A stretch of 34,514 nt of DNA from Spirogloea muscicola (Eukaryota; Streptophyta; Zygnematophyceae; Spirogloeales; Spirogloeaceae): contig WELB01000015.1 of NCBI GenBank assembly GCA_009602725.1, positions 712,802 to 747,315 of the forward strand. The letters are read 5' to 3'. Positions 12,801 to 24,800 of this stretch are shown one piece after another (the stretch's first letter is position 1; every line of letters begins with the position of its first letter). The notes under the pieces are model-generated. The model did no database searches and was not told where the DNA came from. It saw only the letters and a list, made by a program, of their open reading frames with translations. The position numbers and the translations under genes are program-made.

Positions 12801-13860
12801 ATCGCCTGGAAGTTAAACACCTTGTTTGGCGATTACTCAGGCAATAGTTCAGATTCAACATCACGACTTAATGTAACTAGAAGCTCTATCTCGCCTGGCA
12901 GGTCATTGCTGTGTTTGGGCTGGAGATTGTGCCCGAGAAGCTGCTGTCTCGGTGCACGCGGTGCAATGGAGAGTTTGCGCCGGCGCCGCTTGATGCTGCG
13001 GCAGCCGCCACTGCTGCGCCCTGGACACAGGTCCTTCCTGAGTGCGTGCTTCGCGGCGACATCTCCGAGTTCTGGCAGTGCACGCGCTGCCGCCACCTCT
13101 ACTGGGAGGTAAGTCGTCAGCTGAATGAAGCCAATGGGAATTGCAATTTAATTGCTGTACTCCATTCTCCAAGATCAGCATGAGACCACGATCTGAAGTA
13201 ACCCAGTATCCATGTCGAATGCAATGAATCAGTTTCCATCCATATGAAATCTCGTGCATTGCCAGATCTTGAAATAGAGATTGGTCCTATGTTGTCCCCT
13301 GCTCCATTGTCTCATCTGTGGGTTCTGAATCTAAGCACGTTGAGCCTTACTTCAGTTCTGGCTAGACTGGTGACTTCAAGAAAAAGTCCCCGTAATTTCA
13401 TGTTCCTCTGTAACAGCCACAGCACTCAGCTGACTAGAGCACACCACTCAATATGGACGACTTCACATTGTAGTGATTCTTCCGCCAAGTCCTGAGCTGT
13501 ACGCTTGCTTCAGCCATTGTGCGTCTTGGGGCAATCCTTGCTAACACAAATGGGACGACTTACACACAAGCTCACCCTCCTGTTGTTTGTGCTCGCGGCC
13601 AGGGCTCGCAGTTTGATCGGGCGCTGCGCCAATTTGCGAGCGAGTTCTGCCAGGCCGCCGACGCGGGCGAGGGCACAGCGGCCAGTGGGGAGCTCCAGCC
13701 GCAGAGCAGCAGTCTCCTGGACTGGCAGGCAGTAGAGACTGCGGCGCCAAAGCCAGGCAGCCGCTCGGGGGCCGGCCGGCCGCGTTCAGCGGCCACGGCT
13801 GGCAGCTGTGTTTGTAGACGAACCAGACCGCCAAAGCCTGCATGCATTGCTCCTCCTTGA
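9805..13860 (+). CDS. DEDDy 3'-5' exonuclease with Mut7-C domain (EXD3/Mut-7 type)
   Basis: Seven exons keep frame: 9805-10058, 10655-10895, 11097-11231, 11420-12073, 12272-12499, 12902-13108 and 13603-13860 (TGA), giving 658 residues. The exonuclease domain shows all three DEDDy motifs: motif I VLGLDAEW, motif II LGFQFADDVRRL, motif III LQYAAADAYCLL (Tyr-x3-Asp). A basic, then Gly/Glu-rich low-complexity linker of about 150 residues follows. The Mut7-C domain runs RFLCDGMVEGLARQL, DEGRVLLTRDLKLL, then a zinc-ribbon-like pair CTRC...CTRC and WEGSQFDRAL. In animals this pairing occurs in EXD3/Mut-7, linked to small-RNA 3' end trimming and RNA silencing; that role here is inference. The last ~60 residues are low complexity, so the 3' exon end is less sure than the domains. 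A TGTAA lies 22 bases past the stop. Confidence 0.9.
10071..10117 (+). repeat. Interstitial CCCTAAA telomere-like array at EXD3 intron 1 donor
   Basis: Seven or so imperfect units (AAACCCTAAC, CCTAAACCCCTAACCCT) start about twelve bases after the splice donor at 10059. This is the clearest telomere-like stretch in the window. It matches the plant/Chlorella-type TTTAGGG unit on the opposite strand. Confidence 0.75.
10982..11002. repeat. Small hairpin in EXD3 intron 2
   Basis: ACTCACTA and TAGTGAGT form an 8-bp perfect stem with a 5-base loop. It lies about 90 bases after the donor of the intron 10896-11096. No function can be assigned. Confidence 0.5.
12577..12600. repeat. Hairpin in EXD3 intron 5
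   Basis: GGCCGTGAT and ATCACGGCC form a 9-bp perfect stem around a six-base loop, 78 bases into the intron 12500-12901. It could be a cruciform or RNA hairpin. No function can be assigned. Confidence 0.5.
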
Positions 13861-13881
13861 CAAGATTTCCTTGTATATATC

Positions 13882-13886
13882 TGTAA
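13882..13886 (+). terminator. TGTAA polyadenylation signal of the EXD3-like gene
   Basis: TGTAA, the canonical chlorophyte poly(A) signal, lies 22 bases after the TGA at 13858-13860. The converging minus-strand PTRHD1 gene ends at 14105, so the two 3' ends are 244 bases apart. Confidence 0.6.
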
Positions 13887-14104
13887 TTGACTATTGAGGA
13901 TGTCAGAGTGCTATGTAGAGACGCTGCAGTATGGCACGCTTATAGATGGCCACTTAATCTACGCCTTGCGGCGGAAAGAATGGTAATCTGCTTAAACCAG
14001 CTGGTACAGATTCAGCAGGAAAGGGAAGCAATAAAAATGCAGACTGAGTATTGCAGATTCGGTCGGCAAATGCATTCTGTCAGCAATTGGCGCAGAGCAA
14101 TTTG

Positions 14105-15131
14105 TCACTTGAAGAGCTTGTACTTCTTGAGGAGCGGCGCGACATCCGACTTGCGATACGGCTTGGTGGCGAGGCACGTCGGGATGCTCTCGGGCTTCTC
14201 CAGCCACAGCTTGTGGGCGATGCCCTCAGAGTCCAGCCTGCTGGCAAGGTCAACGAGCTGCGCCTCGCCCGGAACCTCCAGAGTGACCTGTGGCAGAGCG
14301 AGGCGACGTCAGCCTCAGCCCTGCTCTCAACAAGAGCATGTCAGCGCCAGCCGCTGTCAGGGAAGAAAGAGACTTCCATTAGAGGGCGATGGCTGTGATT
14401 GGCCAGCCCACAAAAAGAATAAACGAAAACTCGAAGAACTGAGGGTTTGAGGTTTTGTATTAAGGGGGTTTGGGCTTTAGGTGCCAGATAAGCACTTAAG
14501 CATGCAGCGAATCAAGTGGCCTGATAAGAGGCCTGATGGCGGTATTTAGGTTTTACTGTTAAACCCCAAACCCTGAATCCTAAACCCTGACCGTGTGCAT
14601 GTCGTTGATGGCGGCAGGCCCACAGTAGGCCTTGGTGGCGGCGTCGCCGCGGTGCTGCCAGACGGCAGCGACGGCGGCGTGGCAGCCTTGGGCCACGACG
14701 CTGCCCAGCGGCCAGCCCAGGCCGCCGGGCGCCACCAGGTCGCGCCGCAGCAGGACGTACTGCACAATTGGGTCCTGCGAACACAAGAGCCATGCACATT
14801 TGTTAGATATGATTCACTGCTAGATACGGTCTCCAATTTGGCTCAGATTAACGCACAACTTGCAGAGACGGGAGTCGAGTAAGGGAATGACAGCAATCAA
14901 GGTTTAGGAATAGCATATATGCCGGCAAAACGCACGCAAGATTTTGACGGGCCTTGAACCATTAGAGTTGAACCCGAGACCCTTCATCCTAGAATCTAAA
15001 CTCTTAAACTAAGTGCTGCCGGAGGGCTGTCGGAGGCCGGAGAGGCAGAGCCGCCGGCTCGGCCTGCGCCGCCAGCCCCGCCGGCGAGCGCGCCTCACCT
15101 GCGGGTCGGCGGCGTCGGCGGCGTCGGCGGC
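14105..15131 (-). CDS. PTRHD1: PTRHD1-like peptidyl-tRNA hydrolase-fold protein (5' end in assembly gap)
   Basis: Three exons are visible in transcript order: >15131-15099, 14774-14592 and 14287-14105 (TGA), all joined at phase 0, with about 132 visible residues. Exon 2 reads DPIVQYVLLRRDL...GWPLGSVVAQGCHAAV and exon 3 ends KPYRKSDVAPLLKKYKLFK. These match the Pth2-fold PTRHD1 family along almost its full ~140-residue length, including the LWLEKPE segment. The family resembles peptidyl-tRNA hydrolase 2, but its in vivo activity is poorly defined. The N-terminus is an Ala-Ala-Asp repeat running into the N gap, so the start codon cannot be seen. The gene is divergent from the leucyl-tRNA synthetase gene across the gap. 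Intron 2 carries both a dispersed repeat and telomere-like sequence. Confidence 0.9.
14371..14425 (+). repeat. Copy of dispersed GGCCAGCCC short repeat in PTRHD1 intron
   Basis: GGGCGATGGCTGTGATTGGC followed by CAGCCCACAAAAAGAAT. The same block recurs in variant form in the repeat island at 27826-27935, and inverted at 31045-31080 and 31845-31870. It lies in the intron 14591-14288, so this family is also inserted inside a gene. Confidence 0.65.
14440..14590. repeat. Telomere-like motifs in PTRHD1 intron 2
   Basis: Two clusters occur: GGGTTTGAGGTTTTG...GGGTTTGGGCTTTAGG at 14440-14480, and AAACCCCAAACCCTGAATCC then TAAACCCTGA at 14560-14590. The second abuts the intron donor, so on the transcript the intron starts GTCAGGGTTTAGG. 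The two clusters point in opposite directions. Confidence 0.6.
14955..15010. repeat. Weak telomere-like motifs in PTRHD1 intron 1
   Basis: GAACCCGAGACCC, TCCTAGAATCTAAACTCTTA and related words look like strongly decayed CCCTAAA units. The intron is 15098-14775. This is the least certain of the telomere-like sites. Confidence 0.3.
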
Positions 15132-15801
15132 NNNNNNNNNNNNNNNNNNNNNNNNNNNNNNNNNNNNNNNNNNNNNNNNNNNNNNNNNNNNNNNNNNNNN
15201 NNNNNNNNNNNNNNNNNNNNNNNNNNNNNNNNNNNNNNNNNNNNNNNNNNNNNNNNNNNNNNNNNNNNNNNNNNNNNNNNNNNNNNNNNNNNNNNNNNNN
15301 NNNNNNNNNNNNNNNNNNNNNNNNNNNNNNNNNNNNNNNNNNNNNNNNNNNNNNNNNNNNNNNNNNNNNNNNNNNNNNNNNNNNNNNNNNNNNNNNNNNN
15401 NNNNNNNNNNNNNNNNNNNNNNNNNNNNNNNNNNNNNNNNNNNNNNNNNNNNNNNNNNNNNNNNNNNNNNNNNNNNNNNNNNNNNNNNNNNNNNNNNNNN
15501 NNNNNNNNNNNNNNNNNNNNNNNNNNNNNNNNNNNNNNNNNNNNNNNNNNNNNNNNNNNNNNNNNNNNNNNNNNNNNNNNNNNNNNNNNNNNNNNNNNNN
15601 NNNNNNNNNNNNNNNNNNNNNNNNNNNNNNNNNNNNNNNNNNNNNNNNNNNNNNNNNNNNNNNNNNNNNNNNNNNNNNNNNNNNNNNNNNNNNNNNNNNN
15701 NNNNNNNNNNNNNNNNNNNNNNNNNNNNNNNNNNNNNNNNNNNNNNNNNNNNNNNNNNNNNNNNNNNNNNNNNNNNNNNNNNNNNNNNNNNNNNNNNNNN
15801 N
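15132..15801. other. Assembly gap (670 N)
   Basis: A run of N. It hides exon 1 starts and the shared divergent promoter of the PTRHD1-like (minus) and leucyl-tRNA synthetase (plus) genes. The left flank ends in a (GGCGTC)n-like repeat, which probably broke the assembly. Open frames that appear to cross the gap are artefacts. Confidence 0.99.
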
Positions 15802-18800
15802 CGCTGGGCCGCCGCGCGCGCCTTCGACGCCGCGCCCGGCGCCGCCGCCGGCGCCGGCGGCAAGTTCTTCGCCAACTTCCCGTACCCGTACATGAACGGC
15901 CGCCTGCACCTCGGCCACGCCTTCACCTTCTCCAAGGTCTGCGCCTGCCCGGCCGCCGGCCGCCATGGCCGCCGCTGTCGAGTTCGACAGTGAAGGTCAC
16001 AGGTTCGAATCCTGGAGAGTGCATTAAATCGAAGAGCCGCCGCTGGCCCAGCTTGGTATCAGTCATCCACGCGGCGGCCTCTCAAGCTCAGATTGGAGTA
16101 ATGGAAGTGTGTTACGATTATCAGAAACAAGTAAGATTAGTATAGTTTACAGGTATATGTAGGTAGATATGTAGACATATGTAGGTAATCTCAGGCCTCT
16201 GGGGCTTAGGCTAGGTCCACGACCTCCACTGCGCTTCTGCCACTGGTCGCCTCTTGCAGAGCCACCGGCCTCCTTGCCTTATCCGGCTTGCTATTGCGGC
16301 GGCGCCAGCTAGACAGCCAGCCTCCTTCTGCACCATCCTGGCTTGCCACGTCCCTTTGACACATTTTATGTCATCCTGAGCTAGCGGGATGCCAACCTAG
16401 TCACGGTAGTGACGTGCGCTGAAGCCAGGCCAGGAGGCGCTGCCATTGTGGCACCCTTTGGCCGCAGGTCCTTGACCATCTCCTCACTTGTTGTCTCCTT
16501 CTTGCGCTCCAGGTGGAGTTTGCAGCGGCGTACCATCGCCTTCGGGGCGCCCGCGTCCTGTGGCCGTTTGGCTTCCATTGCACCGGCATGCCCATCAAGG
16601 TATTTAAGCTAAACCACTCGCTGCAGCCTAAAAATCCGCCCACCGTTTCTGCAAGGACACCAAGTTTCCCCTCTAACTCCTGATTGAATAATCACTGGTG
16701 CTATGATCAGGAACTACGGGTTACAGTTAAGGGTTAAGGGGTTAGGGAGTCAGGGTTTAGGCCTAGGGTTCAATCCCCAGTCGTTCTGTGCAAGGCGCGC
16801 TTGATCAACGTGTTCTTTGTTGATCTTCTGAGATCCACACGGTTTTGTTGTCAGACTCGGGACTTACAATTAGGTGCATTTCACCAACTGAAAGCCTGTC
16901 TGATGAGGCCTGCCTACATTGCACATCCTGCATCAAAGTACATCTAAGGAAACCTTGAATTCTGCCTTCAGAGGGATCCTGAATGATTCAGGCAAAGCAT
17001 AAGCTTCTGATTGCTGGCTTAGAAGAAGTCCAGGCAATGTGCAGAGGGCCCGTGCTTTGGCGAGGCCCTCAGCTGCCAGGGTTCCATTAAGCCCTTAACT
17101 GTCAGTTTAGCCCTTAACTGTCACTGCACCATGGCGTGCGTAGGCGTGTGCGGACAAGCTGGAGCGAGAGTGCCAGATGTTCGGCTGCCCTCCGAACTTT
17201 GCCGAGGCAGAGGTCGAGCCTGAGCCCGTCGGGCCGCCTGCTGCCAGCGAGCCCACGCCAGCGGAGGACAGTGATCCCACCCGGTTCAAGGCCAAGAAGG
17301 TATTCACTTTAGGTGCACATATAGTGGCCAATTAGATTCGATTATGGTGTGTTCTTGCAGAGACATTGTCTCACCTTGTATGCAAGTCATTGACCTTAGG
17401 TACTGCGGGCTAACATTCTCAGCAAATACTGTGGATGCGCGTGCAGTCTAAAGCTGTGGCCAAGACTGGTCATGCTAAGTACCAGGTGATATATCTTCGC
17501 CCAAGCTGAACCTCCCCGGAACACTTGTGAGCGTGCTCTAGTATATAGCACATGGCAGCCTTCAGACAAACCTTATGAAGCAGCATCTCTGCCTTGTCCT
17601 CTGCAGTGGGAGATAATGAAGTCTCTCGGCTTGGATGACGAGGAGATTGCCAAATTTAGGGACCCGACCCACTGGCTGAAGTATTTTCCCCTCGTTGCTG
17701 TGGTGAGTATAAGCAAGGTCAAGGCACTGCTGGACTCCTGTCTAGAGTGACTCCTATGCGTGCCACCTTTCTGCAGATCAATTGTTGAGCTCCAGCTAAT
17801 AATATAGAAGTTGAAGCTCGTATTGGTTGTTTTGTCCTGATTCCCAGGATGACCTTAAAGTGCTGGGTCTCGGGGTGGACTGGCGGCGGTCCTTCATCAC
17901 GACCGATTACAACCCCTATTATGATTCATTCGTCCGGTGGCAGTTCAACGTTCTCAAGGAGAAAGGCAAGGTGTTGTTTGAAAATGCAACACATATCTGC
18001 CATCTGGCAGTTTACTTAGGAACAATGTCTTCTTGGGGTTCGTCAAGCAAGTGTTGGTTTTATTGCAGATGCTACTGTGGACTGTTTGCATGTAGTAAGA
18101 ACCATCTGACATCTCATTTGCTGACCAGTGCATTTAGCCAACAAAATTGTCACCCACAGCTATACAAAGAGTCACAGACTGCCCAGATGATTCCAGATAA
18201 GAGAACTGATGCTTGAAATAGTGGCCAGGTCGTCAAGGACCGCCGTTACACGATATACTCCCCTCTCGATGGTCAGGTTAGTCCAGATGCGTCCTTGTGG
18301 AAATATCATAGATCCTATTGGAGTTGATGGCTTTCCACAATTGTAGCATGCACGACTTCTGTGCTACTAGCAGGGAGGTCTGCGAAGACTCAAGCATCAA
18401 GCTGTCTATGCAATGCACCGCTAGTTGACTTATGACGAGTCGATGATGATGATGATGGGTGTCAATGGCAGCCCTGCGCCGACCACGACAGGGCGTCCGG
18501 CGAGGGGGTGCTACCGCAGGAGTACACGCTCATCAAGATGGAGGTCTTGCCACCACTCAAAGGTAATGTATATTAGAATAGTAGACTCCAGACCAGCGAC
18601 TAAAAGAGATTCATTGGAGTCAGACTGGCAAGCTCAGATGCCACACTCCTCAAGCCCTACGGCATAGATTTGAGTTCCTCTTGCTTGTCAAGTGCTAAGG
18701 CCACCGGAAGTCCGTCTATTGTTGACGTGCGAGTGTCAACAACATGCAGGCTTAAGGTTGTATTTGGTCTTGGCTCAGGATCTGCTCCTTGACTTCTAAT

Positions 18801-21800
18801 TCTCAGTATTTGAGTCATGCCGGTCTACAGTCTTGGGTCAAGCAAAGTGTGTCTGAGCGAGTCTGACGTGCTCCATTGGTCTCACTCTTTGACTGTTGAA
18901 GGCAAGCTTGCGCCTCTTGAGGGGAAGAGGGTGTTCCTGGCTGCGGCCACGTTGCGACCAGAGACCATGTACGGCCAGACGAACGCATGGGTGCTGCCCG
19001 ATGGCAAGTACGGTGCGTACGAGGTCAACAAGACCGATGTGTTCATCGTGACTGAGCGCGCGGCCCTCAACTTGTCCTACCAGTATCACTCAAAGGTATG
19101 CACAGCTATTCCTGTCCATTAACAGCCTAGAGTTTGTACCTTGCATGGCCTCTCCTCTGGCACTGGCATCCCAATTTGATGTTTACATACTGACAGTCAG
19201 AAGATGACTTACTGTTTACAGGAGACTGGAAAGCCGGTGTGCCTGGCAGAGTTGACTGGACACGACCTCATTGGGCTCCCTCTTCGAGCGCCCTTGACCA
19301 GCTACGATGTCATCTACGCCCTGCCCATGCTTACCATCCTCACTGATAAAGGTGAGCAGCCTCCAAGACGTCTTCCTGTATTCGCATGCTCTGCTTCAGT
19401 CGAAAATGCTATTGCTCGTGGAATGATGGGAAGTTCGCACCTGGCACACCACGTGCTTAGCAGGTTAAGTAATAAGATAAGGCATTTCTGTTTCGTATGT
19501 CAGGCACTGGCGTTGTGACCAGTGTGCCCAGTGACTCCCCAGACGACTTCATGGCCCTGAAAGACCTGACGAGCAAGCCAGGTTGGCTACATCCTGCAGT
19601 CAAGTTTTGTGTCCGCATCTGCATCCAGTGTGCTCACTTGGTCTGCTTCAGAATTTACCTGCAGTCCACCCAAGCTTGTGTGGTCGTCACTGACACTTGC
19701 GGTCGACTTGGATTTACTCGGGCACTTACCAGCCACAGCTTTATCACGACGAATATTTACAGGAACTTTGTACTTGTTCCTGTCTTCATTCTACAGCACT
19801 GAGGGCCAAGTATGGGGTGGACGACAACTGGGTGCTGCCCTTTTCAGTCATACCCATCATCAACATACCTGGCTTTGGTGACATTGCTGCCGAGAAGGTT
19901 TGCATGGACCTGAAAATTAAGAGCCAGAATGACAAGGAGAATCTTGCGGAGGCGAAGCGTCTGACTTACTTGAAGGTGAGCAGTCTCCCTTTGCCATGTC
20001 AGTGGATGAATTATTGATTTCTCAGTCAAGGTCTGTGAATCTGTTAGGAGCTACGATGGTCATGGAGAGGTCATGGCACTTAAGATGTGATGTCATGATG
20101 CTGCTCCTTGCTTCTGGTACCCCCTCGTCGAAAGGACCTGCGGTGCTTGAAGCAGAGGAGCTATGCTTCTACGTGCTCAATCTCCGGGGCTTGCTACAAA
20201 TCGCACTTCTTAGAGGGTGTTTATGCGCTACCACTGAAGTGTGCAAGTCTTGGTGCCATACGCTTGTTCACTGACAGGGCTTCACTGACGGCGTCATGCT
20301 GATCGGCGAGCACAAGGGCAAGAAAGTTCAGGAGGCTAAGCCTCTAATCAAGAAGGTCTGCCTCTGGTCAAGACGGTTTCAATCTATTTGTTTGAGGCAG
20401 GACACAGGCATGTCATTTCCATCAGCTTTGCCTGTGCGTCAGAGTCAGTCTCAATTGGTCTACAGGGAGCCTGCAAGGACTCGGGTTTCTGATGTCCCGT
20501 CAGTGCTTGCTGCATGGCCATGAGGCAAGCAGATGCTGCTGGAGGCAGGGCAGGCGGTGCTGTACAGCGAGCCCGAAAAGAAGGTCATGTCACGGTCGGG
20601 GGACGAATGCCTGGTGGCTCTCACAGACCAGTGGTGAGTGTGCACTTGTGCCTTGGCTCTTGCTTGCAGAGGTACTCTTACATCATGGTTAGGTGTAGGA
20701 GAATTGGGCAGTGATTGTGATTGCGGACCAAGTTTATTTGATCTCAGATAGTGTGGTAGGTACCTCACATATGGAGAGGAGGAGTGGAGGGGGCTGGCGG
20801 AGGAGTGCCTCAAGTCCATGGAGCTCTATGCAGATGAAACGAGGCATGGGTTCGAGCACACACTTGGTTGGCTTGACAAGGTCAGCTTGTCAGTCTGTGC
20901 GCCAACCTTACAAAGACTATCCATAAAGGAGTCAGGTCTATGTGACTGTGTGACCAGGTCTGCCAAGTGTATGACGTTCTTGAGTCTTTGTTAGATCTCC
21001 AAGACATTTAAGAAACACCTTGATAACGTACATGTAGTGATTGTCTCTCGTGGCAGTGGGCGTGCTCTCGCTCCTTTGGCCTGGGATCAAGGATACCTTG
21101 GGACCCGCAATACCTTGTCGAGTCCCTCTCTGACTCCACAATCTACATGGCCTATTACACCGTCGCTCACATTCTCCATGTGAGGCCCAGAAGTCCGCTT
21201 GTCCATCAATTGCATGCCCATGTTGTTGTATTGAACTCCGTAAGCTCTCAATGTATAGTCACCTCAGGTCAGATGTCCACACTGCAGAGACTGTCGATTA
21301 TTAGCAAGATGGCAGCAATAGTTGTCCACCTTGATGAGCGGCAAGTAGAACTAATAGTTTCGCATTGAATCATAGTCGAACAAAATGGTGACTATCCGTC
21401 TGCTATATGTACAGGGTGAAGACCTTTTTGGACAAACGCCTGGACAGATCAAGGCCGAGCAGATGACACCAGAAGTCTGGGACTTTCTCTTCAGGGATGG
21501 CCCATTTCCAGACACAGATATTGACGCTGACATTCTCAAGGCATGTCAATATCTTGCCGACACTGAAGCACATGACCTCGAGATTCTCCATTACGATTGG
21601 GCTATGTTTGTATAACACAGGAAGACAGATGTGGAGTATCTATCAGCTGATATTGACACTGCCCTGAGGTCTCATCAAGTGCAGAGTGCGAAGGCGGAGT
21701 TTGAGTACTGGTACCCATTTGACTTGAGAGTGTCGGGCAAAGACCTGATTAACAACCACTTGACTTTCTGTATCTACAACCACACTGCGTTTTTCCCAAA

Positions 21801-24800
21801 GGTATCACAAGCAATATATTGGTGTAGACTAAGGATGGCTTGTGACATCATGCGACACACTATTGCAAGTCTTGTTGCCTTGTCAGTAAGCAGGGTCAAT
21901 ACAAGCTTAAGGAGACTCTGAGGTTGCTTATATACAATTCCACAGGAAAAGTGGCCCAGGGGCTTTCGGTGTAATGGACACCTACTGCTCAACTCTGAGA
22001 AGATGTCCAAGCAAACAGGCAACTTCAAGACCGTGCGGGATGCTGTTGGTGAGCCTTAGTAGTAGCCTAGGACAGATGTTTCAGAACACTGAACAGAACA
22101 TCGCATCAACGAAGCAGCAATGACTAGCGTAGCTGCTCCTATGGAAGTTGTTCACGGACTAGTGAAACCTGCCAGTGACCATTGCAGAGGTGTAAATTTT
22201 GACGACTCTTGCTGTGAGGATTGTTTGTGGTCTGTTGCAGCCCTGCTCTGCCCTGTACGTGTAGTTGTCCTGATAAAGAAAGTCATCAGAATGATATCAG
22301 GAAATGGCCAGATAAGTTTGAATTCTGCATGCCAAGGAGTATTTCAGCATAGCTTGTGTTACAGAAAGCTAGCTGGTGATCTGATTGAAGCCCATGTGAA
22401 TTATGTGTGTCCTTTGTTTTTGTCTGGTTAGCACAGACGAATACTCTGCCGATGCAACTCGGTTTGCTCTAGCTGATGCTGGGGACACTGTGGATGATGC
22501 CAACTTTGTGGCGACGACCGCTGATACAGCCATACTCCGTCTTACCAAGTACGTCATTGCTGGCCCCTCCCAATCAGTTTCTCATTTGCAAGAGCAATGT
22601 TCTTTGTCTCAGAGTAGATTACTAAAATATAAATATAATCATTATGTTGACATCGAGCTTACATAAGAGTATGTGACCATGAGGAAAGGGTTTATTGGCT
22701 GTTGATGAGCAACTGACATATGCATCAGGCTTTTGTGCTGAATGTTGTCATGTTGAATACTGTGTTTCTAGGAATGTTAAGTCAGTTGGTGCTTCTGTGA
22801 TGTAGAGAGCTGGCGTGGATGGAAGAAGTGATTGCGGCAGACTCCAGCCTAAGGGGCGATGAGACAAAACTCACTTTTGCAGACAGGGTCTTCCAGAACG
22901 AGATAGAAGTTGCCATCAGTCGGACAGAGACAAATTACAAGAACATGATGTTCAGGGAAGCCCTAAAGACAGGCTTCTATGACTTCCAGGTAACCCATTT
23001 GCACATGTTTTGAGTGGCATATTGTGGACAGATATGCAGCTTGTCTTTGAGCCGTTCCGGATATTGGGGCTAAGTCAACCCAATTTCTTTCAACCATTTC
23101 ATTTAGTCTTAGTCATTCAATTGTTTGCTGTTTGTTTGATTGAGGACTGAAGCTTGCAAGAGATGAGTATCGTTTTTCCTGCGGAGCTTCTGGGATGAGG
23201 CGAAGTCTTGTTCGCCGTTTTATGGAGGTGCAGACACGGCTAATAACTCCTGTAAGTTCAGTACCTACGTCTCAGCATGTTGACAAATTACTGCATGTAT
23301 ATCTGAGGATGAGGCCTGCAAGCTGTGGTTGATCAAATGCATTGTCCTTGTTGCACAAAGCAAGCCATGTGGCAGACTGCCTTCCAAGCTCTGCAATGCT
23401 TGCTCACTCCTCCATTGCTTGGAGAAGCACTGAGGCACATAGGCCAACTCTGCAAGCAGAGGCTTTAGGACAACACATATTTCCAATCAAGCAGTTTCTA
23501 TGGGCATGTTTCTTGTGATATCTCATCAACATTTTGCTTGACAGCTTCGCCTAGCATCTGTTGTCCAGATCTGCCCGCATTACGCCGAGCATGCATGGAC
23601 AGAAGTCTTGGGGAAGGATGGACTAGCAATCACTGCTGGCTGGCCTTCCAGCAGTCCGCCAGACTACACTCTTCAAAGCGCCAACAAGTACCTTCAGGTG
23701 CACCGATGCAATTTAGAATTCACCATGGCTTGGAGCTCCTTATTATCTTACGTAAAATTGATGCTGGACCTTGCAGCAGTATACACAGTGGACGATTTTG
23801 ATGCAGGAAATCTGTCTGCCACTCTTGCTAGTTGCGCCGTATCTCAATTACACTCGTCTTCATGCATTTCAGGACACGATAACTGATTTCAGGAAATTGA
23901 TGAGCAAGCAAGCAGCCTCTAAAGAGGCCAAAAAGCCCTCTGCAGCGGCACCTGCGACTGCACAAGCAGATCAGTGCCTGGTCTTTGTGGCAGAGACATA
24001 TGGGGGCTGGCAGGTAGCGCCACCTGCAATCTGACCCAACATACAAGAAGCGTTTGTCAGCTCATTGAAAGCATGATCAAGCACAAAGCTTGAGGGGTTT
24101 GCAACTTCTGCTGCTGTGCTCTGCGTTGTGCATGACTCATTGAGGCAAAATCGCAACATTTGCTGAGTTGGTAAGCTTGTGACGTGGTATCAACGTGGTC
24201 ATTGATGATTGAAGGAGGAGTGCTTGAAGCTGCTACAGACTCACTATGACAAAGAAAGAAAGACTTTCCCAGACGATGCAAAGCTCATTTCTGCTCTCAA
24301 ATCCAGCCCTATTGCAAAGGTAGCAACTATGGCAGTTGAATGTTGCTTGCACAGCTAGCTCAGAGTACGAAGAGACTATCTTAGACTATCTTGTCTCCTC
24401 CACAATCCTGTTGGCATCATCTGGCTCGGTACACGTCTGATAATTTTGCAGCATCTAATCTCCTCATATCACTGGGTCTAAGATCTGTAGCACATGCTGA
24501 TATTATTTAGGAGTCTCAACATACTTATTGTGTGGTGTGGCATATCTACATTGCCTTGTGCTACTGTGTTATGAGATTATCCCTTCTAGCTAATCTCTAT
24601 CATAGCATCTTGCTTGAAGATGGGAGACTTCAAGAAGATCATGGGCCAGTGTATGGGCTTCCTCAAATTCAAGAAGGACGCCGCTCTTTTGACTGGCCCA
24701 CAGGTATCACCAAATCTTCAAAAAAAATGCGGGGGTATGAGTGTCCTAAGATGTACACAGAGGAGAAAAAGCTGATGCAGATTTCAGAATCTTACCAGAA

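Noticed and set aside
15004-15993. Open frames of over 300 codons on both strands
   Set aside because: They exist only because the N run is translated without stops; the real content is PTRHD1 exon 1 and LARS exon 1 on either side.
15985-16025. tRNA-like T arm and B box (GGTTCGAATCC) in LARS intron 1
   Set aside because: The B-box match is perfect and a short hairpin precedes it, but I find no acceptor stem, D arm or seven-base anticodon loop at the right spacing. At most it is a tRNA-derived fragment.
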